64,000 nt of DNA from Homarus americanus (GCF_018991925.1 NW_024744357.1:2730046-2794045), one strand, 5' to 3'; counted from the first letter of the stretch, positions 9,906 to 22,244 are shown. A program made the numbers and translations. Notes: generated from the sequence alone by a model not told the origin.

Positions 9906-10846
9906 TGAGTGATGTTGAAAGCTTCAACTGTAGTTACTGTTAGTAAAATTGTCAAATGCGTTACAGTAGTCTGCCAGTAGAAGTGATGAATCCCTAGCAT
10001 CGTCCTAAGGGATGCCCTGAGTTTCTAAGTTAGATCATTTTGATTCCCAACCATCAGAGAATCTGATGGTTGAAATGAAATTATTTTCAGTTTTATGTCT
10101 TAGAAAGTAATTAATATTCTGAAAGGAATATGTCAGTCTTATTATCTCCAAGATCTAACGGCAAGCTCTCAGTAGGCCCTGGTCTGTATTTTGATGAGGT
10201 CATAAGAAAGACGTTATCAGTTTGTGTTAGACGTCCATTTCACTATTGCCTGGCAAGCTCAAACGCTGATTAGATTGTAACAACAGATGTAAGAAATTTA
10301 TCTGACTTATGACACTGATTTTCATAGCCAAAAGTACAGCAACCGATTTAATTGAAGTGTATGTCAATGCGTGACTTGCCCATTTGGCATGCCTGAGTTG
10401 CCAGTTAGCCTAGTATATAAATGCGTGCATGAGGGAGAGCAACACGTTGTGACGCCTCCCCATCGAATCTCAGGTAAGTAACTATTGCCTCACGCCCGAC
10501 ATATCAAGTAAATTTAACTCGGTCGAATTTTGTGAATATCAGTGTTGGTGTTTAACAGTGAAATTCTCATGTGTCAAGTAAAAATTAACGTAACATAAAT
10601 ATCGTCTGTGTTGATGCCAGACGTATGATTGTGTGTAATTGAGTTCATACTTTTATATCAACTTTTGTGACGCTCCCCCCATCGTATCTCAGGCACAGTG
10701 TGTTGTAGCTTCCTACCGGTTAGATGTCCAAGGTAGGAGGTCTCTAATTCAGCAAGATTAACTTCAGAGAGGGTAAGGCGCCCTGGGAGCTACACCCGGG
10801 AGTATGAGCTCTCTAGCCGTGCGTCAGAGTCCAACAGACGCTAATA
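9906..10846. promoter_or_regulatory. Possible TATA promoter with following splice donor
   Basis: TAGTATATAAATGCG lies at about 10411, and 60-70 bases later comes ATCTCAG/GTAAGTAAC at about 10475, a good donor. The phrase GTGACGCCTCCCCATCGAATCTCAGG before the donor is nearly repeated at 10668-10695 without a donor. This could be a host first exon or the 5' part of an LTR retroelement. No coding sequence supports either. The rest of the stretch is unassigned. Confidence 0.25.
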
Positions 10847-11378
10847 CAGTGAGTTCTGCTATAACGCGTGTTTTGATAACGCGAATTTGCTCTCACACGA
10901 TTTATGAATTAGGAACGATATTTGTATAACGCGAACGCTTGTTTGCTATAACGGGATTTTTGCTTACTATTTCTCCAATTTTGTGGTATTAACTGTGAAT
11001 ATGGTAAAGAAGAATATCAACAAGAAGCGTTCTGGTGATAGAATTCCCGGTGATGATCGTAAAAGAAAGGATATAACACTTGAAGAGAAGCTCGATTTTA
11101 TCAACCTCAAAATCACCCTTCTCCCCCATCAAGGTACATTCATATTTTTTCAAGGTAAAGTGTTACATTTACTGTATGATTTCATTATTAGATATGAATG
11201 TAACATTTATTTAGACTGTGCTATCCTTTGTGTTAGGCTAACTACTAAATTTTTTCGATTTCGAGTAATCTGCACCTAACCCTATTTTCTCCATAAGCCC
11301 TGTTATTTCTATTACGCGATTTTCTATAACACGATATTTTACAAGAACACAATTATCGCGTTATAGCAGAACTACCTG
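10847..11378 (+). mobile_element. Pogo/Tigger-like element, internally deleted
   Basis: It starts CAGTGAGTTCTGCTATAACG and ends CGCGTTATAGCAGAACTACCTG, inverted repeats of about 22 bp, with TA on both sides (10845-10846 and 11379-11380). GATAACGCGAA-like words recur inside. The interior retains the start of a transposase gene, whose KRKDITLEEKLDFI segment is the pogo/CENP-B-type HTH motif. Confidence 0.85.
11001..11140 (+). pseudogene. N-terminal remnant of a Tigger-like transposase
   Basis: From the ATG at 11001 the frame reads about 20 basic residues and then KRKDITLEEKLDFINL. This matches the start of pogo-superfamily transposases, where (K/R)KxxTLEEKLxII opens the CENP-B-type DNA-binding domain. 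After about 45 residues it runs into AT-rich sequence without similarity. The DDE catalytic domain is missing, so the element cannot move itself. Confidence 0.7.
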
Positions 11379-12097
11379 TAGCATGCTTCAGTTGTTGTAG
11401 TAAACACCAGCGAGTAACCCTGGTATACTAATCTCAATCATATGTGCAAATTAGTGCTCTTGTATATGAGTGGGGATAATTAGCAGAAATATAATTGTCC
11501 CAGTTGGGTATTGAAGCCATAAATATGGTTATCACCAGTATTAGTTTGTTATACAGTATGTGCTGTGCGTAAACCCTCAATGTGTACTCCCAACTGAGAG
11601 CTGGTACATGTTCCATGTTGTTCATTCAGAAATAACATGATGTTACAATTAATGTCTTAACGTCTGTGCTATTTAGCTAGCGTGTAAAATTACCACCTTT
11701 ATTGTCAGAGAAATAATATAGTGCCCTTAAGGAGGTATTAAATGTTGAATGCTAATCGAAGATCAATTTTGTTAATTCTACAGTAAGAACTAGTGGTCCA
11801 TTCTTGTCTGAGTATGTTTAAATTGTCATCTTATTCACTTTGATTTTAATAAATATTGATTTAGTAAACTGTGGGTATCACCACTCCTTCCCTTCTAACA
11901 ATTGCTTCTCAGAAAATAAACACTGTAACACAGGTGCCTAAAAGCTTGCCTACCACACTACCTTAATTATACAAGTTATATTTTAATAAAAGCCTGGGTG
12001 GTGGCAGTCTACCATGAAGGTATAATATTTATACTAATAAGTGTTGTTAAAGAATAATATGGTTTTCCCAGGTTAATCCATTGTACAGTATAGAATA
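11379..12097. other. No recognised feature
   Basis: AT-rich unique-looking sequence. I see no exon or element apart from TACAGTA heptamers near 11552, 11780 and 12085. Confidence 0.4.
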
Positions 12098-12935
12098 CAG
12101 TGGTCCCTCGGTTAACGAACTCAATCCGTTCCAGCAGGTTGTTCGTTAACCGAAAAGTTCGTTAACCGAAACCATTGTTTCAATGGGTTTTTGGGTAATT
12201 GGTTCCAGCTCACCGAAAATTTCCTAAATTCAACAAAAATGGTAGAAAAGTTCACTTACTTTGAGGTGTGTATGTAGAAGGCTCCTGGATGATGATGATG
12301 ATGATGATGGGAATTAGAATGGGGGTGGAGGAGAAGGAAGAAGAGAAGGCATTGGGGTGGAAGAGAAGTCACCCCATGGCACCATTTCACCCATAAAATT
12401 TTAGTTCTCTTGGTATTTCAAGATTATTTTCTTTAAATCAACACTGCACTGCATTATATATTGTCAATATGTAAAATATATTTCAAAATGACCAATAATT
12501 TGCTTGGAAACACAGAAAAAGCGTTTAGTTGAAGAGAGTCTCAAGCAAGATGTTACCTCCAGTGAAAACAGAGAGAGACTAACGCCTGTTTGCTGTGTTA
12601 AGAGGCTGGATGCCGCGCATTAAACTAGTCACTTTACCTTCAATTATGTTCAATAATTGTTAAAATGACTAAAAAATTGAATATTTAACTTTTAAAATTA
12701 TTGAATAGTATAAACTTCTTGATATTTACTAAAATAGTAAGGAATTTAAGCCCTAGAACCGATTAATGTATTGGCGGACTAATACTAAAGCTGGTTGCCC
12801 GGCCAGTGCAAGCGAAAACATGTTGAGGTCGGTTCGTAAGAAATTCGTAAACCGAATATTTGTTCGTTAACCGAATTGAAGATTCTTATGGAAGGCAGTT
12901 CGTTAACCGAAATTTCGTTAACCGAGGGATCACTG
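12098..12935. mobile_element. Non-autonomous TA-flanked element with GTTAACGAA ends
   Basis: The left end is CAGTGGTCCCTCGGTTAACG and the right end is the inverted CGTTAACCGAGGGATCACTG, with TA at 12096-12097 and 12936-12937. Subterminal GTTCGTTAACCGAA words recur on both sides. A short (GAT)n run lies near 12290. There is no transposase. By ends and target it belongs to the pogo/Tigger-like group. Confidence 0.85.
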
Positions 12936-12984
12936 TATAACTAAAAATATTGAAAGAAATAAGAAAATAATATTAGAAAAAATA

Positions 12985-13312
12985 CAGTAATATCTCCATT
13001 AGCCGGAATCCCTCAAACCCGGAACTCTCCGATAGCTTGAATTGAGATTTTCCAAGGGGCACATTTTCCGAAAAATTTCGAGCAAATTTTCCCAGCACCC
13101 GGAAAATCCCGGGGATTGGGGACTTTTTCCAGGTTTGAGAGATAAAAATCGAGCTCATTTTCTGGAAATTTCAATAAAATTTTTCCGTTACCCGGAAAAT
13201 TCCGGGGATGAGGGATTTTTTTTCTTGCATCGAGAGTCGTCTCGTTACCTGGAAATATGTCATTCCCGGAAGTGCTCTGCACCAATTGTTCCGGCCAACG
13301 GAGATATCACTG
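12985..13312. mobile_element. Complete MITE with CAGTRATATCTCC ends
   Basis: It begins CAGTAATATCTCCATTAGCC and ends GGCCAACGGAGATATCACTG, with TA at 12983-12984 and 13313-13314. Internal words such as CCCGGAAAATTCCGGGG make it self-complementary in places. It is the full-length relative of 8497-8841 and has inserted into an A-rich repeat that continues on both sides. Confidence 0.85.
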
Positions 13313-13600
13313 TACTGACATTGAAAGAAATAAACACCAAGCAAGAAAAGTAAAATACTGTATAGAAAATGAAGTAGTAAGCATACTGAAATAAAGACTT
13401 AGAAAAATATATTAAATAATATAACTAAGAAAATTAAAGGTTCTATAAGACAGAAATAACATAGAAAATATATATACTGTAAACTTAGAAAACATAAACA
13501 AAGAAAATATAGAAGTTAAAATAATATAATTACAGAAAAGAGAGAAACAGAAAGACAGAAAATAAAAATTATATAAAAGAAAAAATATTTCCTCTTAGTA
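13313..13600 (+). repeat. A-rich interspersed repeat, copy 1
   Basis: The text AGTAGTAAGCATACTGAAAT followed by AAGACTTAGAAAAATAT and TAACTAAGAAAATTAAAGG recurs at 20003-20175 (+) and 20385-20705 (-). In the last copy it runs directly into the 3' end of a CR1-like LINE, so it may be a LINE 3' UTR or a separate A-rich family. The MITE at 12985-13312 interrupts it. Confidence 0.55.
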
Positions 13601-15394
13601 TACATAATTTCTACTGCTAACTGTCTCCTTCACCTTTGCCTTAAAAAGAAAAAACCTTTACCATCAAATCATACAAAGAATACCCTAAGATACCTCCTCT
13701 ATGCTTATTTACACTGAGTCATAGGTTTCACTTCACTTTCTGGTTGTAGGTTTTTTTCAGCAGATTTTAATATTTTGTACATTGCCCTAACCTAACCTAA
13801 ACTACACTATATAAAAGGAGGGTAAATAGTTACAAGTTGCCAACACCTGTTTATACAGAGGGAGAAAGGGTTATTGTTCGGTTTAGTACATCTTCAACTC
13901 ACATAGAAGCACTTACTTTTAGTCAATTTCTACCTCACATATACATTCCTCAACCCTTGAAGCCTCTTGGAAACTTGCTTCTTTAAAAAAAAATCGCACA
14001 AGTGAGAAATGCCTAAGAAATTAGATCAATAAATCTCCACCCGCCATTTCCTGTCCCACAGCGAGCCGTGAGGTGTGTCACGCACTGCCTGCCTCCGCAG
14101 GGGTTAGGTGAGGTTAGGTTAAGGTAGGTTAAATTAGTGAAAATTAGAGGTCTAGATGTTTGGTTTCTGATGTATTTGGATTTACTTTATTTCGCTCAGA
14201 TCTCACCATCGTTTTTTATGGAAAATAGCCGTTTTTGATCAAGGGTGACTTGCATTTCCCATGGAAAAGAAAGTCAGATTTAACCAAAACACATCCAAAC
14301 ACATCAGAACTCAACCATCTCGTGAAGAACTTCAAGGCTGTGCTAAAAGGAATAATTACCGGAGAAAGATAAAAATAATAAAATAAAATTATTCTACATG
14401 TATAGCGCTTCTGACCCCCTCGATTGTAAACCATTTTATAGGGGTTTCAAAGATTTATTTGGTGTTCTTCTGAGTATTTTACCCCATATTTCCTTTTAAT
14501 TCAAAGCCCTTTTACCCAACCAGACTTGGGCCACTGGTGCACTGACTTGCAGCCCATGGACTATTTCTCTCAGCTGTGGCCATCAGGTGAAATATTACCC
14601 ATTTCATATAGAACTTGTGTAAGTGTTTGTGATAGTGGCTTTCATACCTGACTATGTTGTGCCTCAAAATATTTTAATTAAGAGTACACTTATTAACCTA
14701 AATATACAACATAAATTATTCAAGACTGTAAATGATATTCTTAAATCATTTGAAAACACATATACTAAACATATTTCTATTATATCTTATAGTTATCACA
14801 TTCCAGACCACTTTAATACTAGTTACTTATTAACACAAGAACAAAGCACTTGGGGGCCACATTCTGCATCGTCATAATATTTGGCTTCTACCCAATAACA
14901 TATATGAATATTTATTACACAATTTCTCCTCGTGGGTATTCACAAGAAGGTAATACAGTACCTCATCCTGGTTGATCTGGTCTGCCATGCCAGCTGGGGG
15001 TGATACAGGTCAGGGGAGACGCACCTCAGTCACCCTGTGTTGTGAGACTCTGTTGTTCGGTGACGTCACGCACAGCTGTTAACGACAAATGAGTATCAAT
15101 AAGCGCTCTATGTCAATCAATACCTAGTTTTTTATAGGTTTTTGGGATAAACTTAATATTGTGGGTTTCAAATAAAATTAATAATACACTGAATATGTTT
15201 TAAAATATGGCTTTTATATTTGTTTTTTTTTTATAATGTCAAGAGGCGCGGGGGTATTTAAATTTGGGTAAATATTTTCATTTATGGATTATACTCACTT
15301 AAGTTACTTATTCTTTTGTGGAAGTAAAATTTAAAAGTACATGTAATGATTCGTACTTGAATGTATAGAAATGTTTAGTTCTTATTTCTATACG
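13601..15394. other. No clear gene; weak promoter-like and telomere-type words
   Basis: CTATATAAAAGGAGG at about 13808 resembles a TATA box. A short GGTTAGG-type block lies at 14100-14130, preceded by a somewhat GC-richer stretch (14040-14100) with an SINE-free, exon-like look but no supported frame. Nothing else was recognised. Confidence 0.25.
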
Positions 15395-16270
15395 CAGTGG
15401 CGTAGCTAGAGTGTGTGCCGCCCGGGGTGGCCCTTGAGTTTGCCGCCCCCCCGTGCCCCCACAAAAAATACACCCCAAACATACTTAAACTTTATAAGTA
15501 ACAGTTAAACAAAAAGCAAAAACGACAACTTCTTCAATGACATTGTCAAAAACTGTTTCATCTGTCAATTGTCGCTCTATAGACAGTATGGCAAGATTTC
15601 TCAACCGCAAGGTGCTCATAGTAGATCTTAAGTAATTCTTGATCAGTTTTAGTTTCGAAAATCCTCAGCATTATTACTATATTTGGAACCGAGTTCCCAA
15701 GGTTATACTTTTGAATAAACTGCAAAAGTTCAAGGGGGCCTTCTTTCCACGTCTGTATTCTGTCTTTAATAGTTATAGCAGCAACAGCAACAAAATGGTG
15801 AAGTCTTTTTCTCTCAACGAGGAACTCCTCTTCATCAATGTCGTCGTGATCGTGATCTATTTGACACTCATATTTATCATCCAAAAGATTCAATGGGGTA
15901 AGGAAGGCATATTTCTCAGCAAGTTCATGAAGCTGTTGAAATCTCAAAGTTATTTCTTGGATCACTCTGTCCAGCGAAGAAAACATTTCTCTCCTCAATT
16001 CAGCATCTGCCCTTTGTATGGGCGGCAAGTTAATCCTCGTCGTGTCTGACCTAACACCTGACCCACACCACATGAGCTCACTGGCGTACTTGTTTGAAGT
16101 TGTTACAGGTTGTGTGTGTGGCGGGGGATTAACTTGCCGCCGATACAAAGGGATGGATTAACGTCTCCAGTAGCTGCAGATATGGGTGATGAGCAGACCC
16201 AAAAGTGCCGCCCCCCAAAAGTGCCGCCCGGGGCGGACCGCCCCCCCCGCCCCCCCTAGCTACGCTAGTG
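15395..16270 (-). mobile_element. hAT element with CAGTGGCGTAGCTAG ends
   Basis: The left end CAGTGGCGTAGCTAGAG and right end CTAGCTACGCTAGTG are inverted repeats of the widely seen hAT type. Subterminal GCCGCCCGGGG words occur on both sides. The flanks TTCTATAC and GACTATAC agree at 6 of 8 positions if one outer base is allowed, a possible decayed 8-bp duplication. A transposase remnant lies inside on the minus strand. Confidence 0.8.
15558..16148 (-). pseudogene. C-terminal hAT transposase remnant
   Basis: The frame of 196 codons reads REMFSSLDRVIQEITLRFQQ, then ALYEKYAF-like and LTPLNLL text, and ends near the element edge. In ZMYM/DUF4371-type hAT transposases a (Y)RxxxFxxxLDxxxxELxxRF segment followed by xLNP lies before the C-terminal dimerisation domain, and this matches. 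The RNase H-like catalytic block with its first acidic residues and the hATC LLxxPxSTxxxER block are absent. The N-terminal part is read-through of unrelated element sequence. Confidence 0.55.
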
Positions 16271-16655
16271 TGACTATACCTCAACCTGATCTGCCAAGGG
16301 ATTATCTAGTCGTCCCTCGTAGGATAACACGTAAATTGGGGCAGACACACTGATTTAATGCTTGGATAAATTTTTTCCACACTTGTGTATATTAACCTAT
16401 TAGGAGCAGACCATTAATATACAATTTCATTAATGTTTCTGGTGCGAGTATAATATAGGCCTATGTTCTCCCATCAAGTACAACTCAATCTAGTACACCC
16501 CAGATTTCATTCCCAACTTTTTCTACTCCCTATTTATTAACCTTCTTGTGAGGAGAGGTTTGGGACATTAATTCTCACTGATATCATATTTTGCCCTTGA
16601 ACAACCATGAACAGATACAATACATGATTCCTGGGAGTTCCTGTTGAGTCATCGT

Positions 16656-17824
16656 CAGTGGCGGCTCCTGCAGTCCCCCCAGACACTCACTGCTAGGCGT
16701 ATGATTCCTTTAGAGAGAGACAGCTGAATAATACACTACCAACAAATATATCATTTTATATGTTATTTAATTATTTTCAATACGTTGCTAAGTGAATTTT
16801 CATTAAAATCAGACCAAAATTTATGTTACTTTCATAGTTGGTGTCAATGCTGTACGATTCATGTCTGCCACACTTGAAGCAGCTCAGTCTGGTGTTTACA
16901 TTGCGTGTGGACGGTGTGGTTAAATCGTGCTTTCTTTAATTACCCTTTGACGATGGAAAATAGAGTGAAGTATTTGCAAAACATCAACTTTTCCCAGCTG
17001 ACATTAAATGAAAAGATTGAAATCAAAGCAAGAGGAAGACCTACACCAGTTTTATCCATTGAACAGAACAGTACAAGCAGGAACAAAGAATATACAGGCC
17101 AGTTTAACATGAGTGTTTATGGCTCTGTGGTTGTGACGAGGCAAATACTTTATTCTGCTTATTGTTTGGTGGAGACTCGGCATGGACGAAAAGTGGTGTG
17201 ACTGACTTGAGGCATTTGCCACAGAAAATAGTGAAACATGAGCAGTCAGCCAAACATATGAATAACATGATTAATTTATTGTTGCTGGGTAAAGTGAACA
17301 TTGCAGCTCAGATTGACACAGCATACAAGCTCTCAGTTGCAAAACACAATGAACAGGTGAAAAAAAACAGAGATGTGTTATCCAAAATCATAAACTGTGT
17401 AAAATTTTGTGGAAAATTTGAACTCCCTCTTAGAGGACATGATGAAACAATGAGCTCTAAGAATCCGGGAGTATTTCATGGATTAGTTGATTTTGCTTGT
17501 GAACTGGATTCTAGCTTAGATGCTCATTTAAAGACCGCTACAGTTTTTAAAGGAACATCTAAATCAATACAGAATGAACTTTTAGAATCTATGTTGGAAA
17601 TTTGCAAAAATAAGATCAAGGAAGAAGTAAAGAATGCAGACACGCCGACTTTATTTTCAATTAATACTGGTTCATCACCACCTTCTACCACCAACACTAC
17701 TACCATGCCCTGGGAATTCGTGGACATCAACTACAACTCATACCTGAGGTAGGTCAAATTTGTGTATCCTACTGTTGTGTGAGGCTTGCAGTCCCTCCAT
17801 TTTATTTTTCACGAGCCGCCACTG
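16656..17824 (+). mobile_element. hAT element with CAGTGGCGGCTC ends
   Basis: It starts CAGTGGCGGCTCCTGCAG and ends CACGAGCCGCCACTG. The 8-bp flanks GTCATCGT and GTCACCTA agree at 5 positions, a weak trace of target duplication. The interior holds the first part of a ZMYM1-like transposase and then stops, so this is a deletion derivative. Confidence 0.8.
16953..17752 (+). pseudogene. N-terminal ZMYM1-like hAT transposase, frameshifted
   Basis: Starting at ATG 16953 the first frame gives an N-terminal region with a ARGRPTP segment. A frame change near 17110-17120 leads to WLCGCDEAN, LFCLLFGGDSAWTKSG, and then LRHLPQKIVKHEQSAKHM, typical of the TTF-type zinc finger (W.CGC...LFC.PCLLF). This is followed by a DUF4371-like start (LPLRGHDE, GVFHGLVDFACELD, LDAHL, IQNELLESML). 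Residues after IKEEVKNAD have no similarity, so the catalytic core is missing. The good conservation of the middle part suggests a fairly recent insertion. Confidence 0.75.
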
Positions 17825-18029
17825 GTCACCTAAAGGTTCAAGCGCATTCACTCCAGTGCGAGTAGTCAATGTGTCACCGAAAGCTAGCAAGTACTGTACT
17901 GTCCGAGCAAAACAAACCCTTGGACATTAAACACAAAAAAATAAAGATTAGGAATGAACAAGCACAAAATGCAAATAGGTACGTAGAATGAGAGGACATT
18001 AGAATAATGAGGGCTGGGTGGTAAGTTTA

Positions 18030-18506
18030 CTTTTTATACTTACTTTTATTATCCTCTTCACCACTGATCAGCTCGTTAGCCGCTTGGACGATCGGTCACG
18101 TCTCTGATTACTTTTCCTTTTCTTTTATCCTCTTCACCAAAAGATCAGCTCGTTAGCCGCCCGGGCGATCAGTCACGTCTCTGTCACGCACTGTTGGCAA
18201 ATACTGTGCATGCACCGGCTCCTGAATGTACCTGAACCCGCTCCAGTGTTGGTCAAGTCTTGTCTTGAAAGAGCTCACACTCGGTGCCGTCACAACACTC
18301 TCTGGTAGATTGTTCCAAGAGTTCACAACTCTCACTCCGAAAAAGTTTGCCCTCACAGTTTTCTGGACTTGAGGCTTCTTCAATCTTGAGCTGTGACCCC
18401 TTGTGGGGCGAGCGTCTGCCAGCTCCAAGTAAGGACACTCAACTGAGTAGTGCCCCCTGAGATGCTTATACACCTCAACTAGGTCACCCCTTGAACGTCT
18501 GTAGTA
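18030..18506 (-). pseudogene. CR1-like LINE copy A, 3' end
   Basis: The minus-strand frame gives VYKHLRGHYSVECPYLEL, then RLKKPQVQKTVRANFFGVRV and VNSWNNLPESVVTAPSV, ending FKTRLDQHW. This is the standard C-terminal end of CR1/L2-type ORF2. A 60-bp 3' UTR segment (CACTGATCAGCTCGTTAGCC and following) is duplicated at 18060-18110 and 18140-18185. The copy continues at 19163 after an insertion. Confidence 0.8.
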
Positions 18507-19162
<656 letters not shown>

Positions 19163-19380
19163 AAGCTAGGCAAGTTCAGGCGCTCCAATCTCTCAGGGTA
19201 GCTGAGGTGCCGAAGTGCAGGCACCAGTCTGGTGGCCCTCCTTTGAATATTTTCAACCAACTGACAGTCTCTAGCATATCTCGGGGACCAGACGGGGTGA
19301 CAGTACTCCAGATGGGGAAGCACTTCACTCTTGAAGAACGTTACGAGGGACGGACCGTCTGGATATCAATGACCTTGTGG
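19163..19380 (-). pseudogene. CR1-like LINE copy A, upstream piece
   Basis: This continues copy A: minus-strand sequence equivalent to VENIQRRATRLVPALRHLSYPE, matching 21065-21275 of copy B almost base for base. It ends near GACCTT at about 19375, where the LTR-like repeat begins. Confidence 0.75.
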
Positions 19381-19384
19381 GAAT

Positions 19385-20002
19385 TCGTGGTATAATGTGG
19401 TCTAGCACTCAGGATGGATGGAAACTCTAAGGTGGTTTTCTTGTATAATATAAGTTATATGATAGACAGTCTGGTGCTGGAGGTGCAGTGTGGTGAGGAG
19501 CTGCTCAGTGGAGACGTTCGGTGAGTAGCTTGTTGAAGGAGGTAGATGTGCAGGAGCTTCGTTAGAGAAGATGTTGCCTGTTGCTGGCCTCCTGGTTGAA
19601 TGAAAGCTGGACAGCGTGGAGCTTGCTGGAGGAGGTGTTGCGTGTTCAGGAAGATGGGCCAGAATGAGAGAGCTGGTTGGTGAGGACGCTCAGAGAAGGA
19701 CAGCTGGTGGGTCGCCATGCTCGCCGGCGGTAGCGAGGACCGCCAGGCAGGCGGAGGAGGAGGTGTTGCTTGTTCAAGAAGAATGGCCAGAATGAATCTC
19801 AATGGAGAGACAGAGCTTATATACCCAGCAGCCGTGAGTCATCTATGAGTCATGTTGGGAAAACCCGAGAAGTAACCGGTCTTTGGCTCGGTTGCTAGGA
19901 TACGGCAGCATCTGGTGACGCCGCCAGTTTGGTTGCTAGGGAAGATGGTAGCAGCTGGTGGCTGCGGCTACGCAGTTGTAGGGGAGAAGTCCACTACAAA
20001 GT
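19385..20002 (-). repeat. LTR-like repeat, copy A
   Basis: On the minus strand it opens TGTAGTGGACTTCTCCCCTA, has a TATA-like GGGTATATAAGCTC, and then an ATGGCGACCCACCAGCTG segment followed by CTGTCCTTCTCTGAGCG. It closes near CCACGAATTCCCACA. A related copy lies at 22687-23190 (+). The TG start, CA end and TATA box suggest a solo LTR. No flanking duplication or internal domain was found. An open frame of about 115 codons across it reads Ser/Pro/Gln-rich text and is not convincing. Confidence 0.45.
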
Positions 20003-20175
20003 AATAAGTATACTGAAACAAAGACATAGAAAAATACTTAAAAGGAAACAATACTGTATAACTAAGACAATTAAAGAAGGTTAAAAAAGATAGATATTTA
20101 CACAGAAAATAGTGATAATATAAATAGAAAAATATATAAAACAAAAAATAATATAATAAGACAGAAAGGAGGAAT
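20003..20175 (+). repeat. A-rich interspersed repeat, copy 2
   Basis: This matches copy 1 (13313-13600): GTAATAAGTATACTGAAACA, then AAGACATAGAAAAATAC and TAACTAAGACAATTAAAG. Confidence 0.5.
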
Positions 20176-20186
20176 AGAAAAAAAAG

Positions 20187-20187
<1 letters not shown>

Positions 20188-20243
<56 letters not shown>
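20188..20243. repeat. (TA)n microsatellite
   Basis: A pure TA run of about 56 bp between two oppositely oriented copies of the A-rich repeat. Confidence 0.95.
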
Positions 20244-20244
<1 letters not shown>

Positions 20245-20384
20245 GTGTACGTCGTGGAATTGGCAAATAAGCCTATGATAAAGAAATAAGGACTCGGACA
20301 TATCTTTTTAGAAGTCATACTACATTTTCTTGCGTTACTGTCAGTACAATATGCTGCAAATGTAATGTGTGCCGCTGTGTAAGG

Positions 20385-20705
20385 GGGAAAATTTTTATTT
20401 TTTTATCTTTATCTTTAATTGATTCATATTTATGTGTAAGAGGAGATATTTTCTTTTCTATAATTTTTTATTACTTCTATTTCTCTTTTCTGTTATTATA
20501 TTATTACTTCTGTCACTTTCTTACTTTCTTTAGTTATATTTTCTGTCTTTATATATTTTTCTATGTTATTTGCCTTATATAACCTTTAATTTTCTTAGTT
20601 TATTATTTAGTATAAATTTTTCTAAGTCATTATTTCAGTATGCTTACTACTTTATCTTCTATATTTTACCTTTCTTAGTGTTTATTTCATTATTTTACTT
20701 TTATC
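20385..20705 (-). repeat. A-rich interspersed repeat, copy 3
   Basis: Read on the minus strand it contains GTAGTAAGCATACTGAAAT, GACTTAGAAAAAT and CTAAGAAAATTAAAGG, as in copies 1 and 2. It is joined directly to the 3' end of LINE copy B (GAGGATAAAAGTAAAATAATG), which suggests it could be that LINE's long 3' tail. Confidence 0.55.
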
Positions 20706-22019
20706 CTCTTCGCCACTGATCGGCTCGTTAGCCGCCCGGGCGATCGGTCACGTCTCTGTCACGCACTGTTGACAAATACTGGGCATGCACCGGCTCCTGA
20801 ATGTACCTGAACCCGCTCCAGTGTTGGTCAAGTCTTGTCTTGAAAGAGCTCACACTCGGTGCCGTCACAACACTCTCTGGTAGATTGTTCCAAGAGTTCA
20901 CAACCCTCACTCCGAAAAAGTTTGCCCTCACAGTTTTCTGGACTTGCGGCTTCTTCAATCTTGAGCTGTGACCCCTTGTGGGGCGAGCGTCCGGCAGTTC
21001 CAAGTAAGGACACTCAACTGAGTAGTGCCCTCTGAGATGCTTATACACCTCAACTAGGTCCCCCCTTGCCCGTCTATAGTATAAGCTAGGCATGTTCAGG
21101 CGCTCCAATCTCTCAGGGTAGCTGAGGTGCCGAGGTGCAGGCACCAGTCTGGTGGCCCTCCTTTGAACATTTTCAACCAACTGACAGTCCCTAGCATATC
21201 TCGGGACCAGATGGGGTGACAGTACTCCAGATGGGGAAGCACTTCTCTCCTGAAGATCGTTACGAGGGACAGACCGTCTAGATATCTGAACGACCTTTTT
21301 ATAAGACCCAATAATTTATTTGCCTGATTTACCTTCCTCTCGCAATGGCCCGAGAACTTCAGTTCATTGTCAATATACACACCTAGGTCCTTCTCATATA
21401 CAGTCTCAACTAGTGCAGTTTCATCATCCCGTTGGGACATATGATACGCCTCCTTACCGTTGGTACGCCCCAGGTGCATCCTCTTACACTTCGTGACATT
21501 GAATCTCAGCAGCCATTTCTTCGACCATTCCTGTAGCCCACATAGGTCCTTCTGCAGCTCTTCACACTCCGCTTGGTTTTTGATTTCCCGAAACAAATTG
21601 GCGCCATCAGCAAACACTTGTATGGAGGAGTGTACAACGTCAGGCACGTCATTTATGAAACAAACAAACAACGGCGGGCCCAATACTCTGCCTTGTGACA
21701 CCCCGCTTGCGACAGGTACGGATGATGATTTCGCGCCATCAACCATCATACACTGCTTGCGGTCATGTAGAAAGTCTTCTATCCACGCTAGGACATTTCC
21801 CCGAATTCCGTACCCTTCCACTTCGATTTTCAGCCTTTCGTGGGGTACACTGTCAAGAGCCTTGGCAAAATCTAGGTAAATATTGTCGACATTACCACCC
21901 CGTTCCAGAATATGGGTCCAAATATCCAATACCTTGAGCAATTGTGTTAAGCAGGAGCGCCCCGGCATAAAACCGTGTTGGCAATCCTTTACAAGGTTGT
22001 TTCGTAGTAGGTGTTCCAT
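20706..22019 (-). pseudogene. CR1-like LINE copy B, RT domain, inactive
   Basis: The minus-strand frame 22019-21096 covers most of a reverse transcriptase: HGFMPGRSCLTQLLKVLD, IYLDFAKALDSVPHERL, GVSQGRVLGPPLFVCFINDV, then QVFADGANLF where the catalytic box should be FADD, so the second Asp is Gly. It continues LRFNVTKCKRMHLG and YEKDLGVYIDNELKFSGHCE. A frame change near 21180 leads to the C-terminal part (21180-20728) with YRRARGDLVEVYKHLRGHYS and SWNNLPESVV. The 5' end is lost at 22020. The frameshift and the FADG box both argue against activity. Confidence 0.85.
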
Positions 22020-22244
22020 CGCGGTTAGGGTTTGTTGGGTCAGATGACTCGTTTTCGTTTTCTCCCCCCACCCAAAAACTCCGATTTCGCAGGCTCTTCC
22101 CTGTTATTGATTGGGTGGGAGGGAGGGGGGGGGGGCAAAAACGAGCAATTTACACCGAAAATGAAGGTCAGATTTGTTTAAAACACTAAAATACACTGGA
22201 AAAACATATTGGTCAACCGCTAGGGACTCATGTCCTAAAGTAAA
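22020..22244. other. Unclassified junction sequence
   Basis: Contains a G-run near 22120-22133 and no recognised element. Confidence 0.3.
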
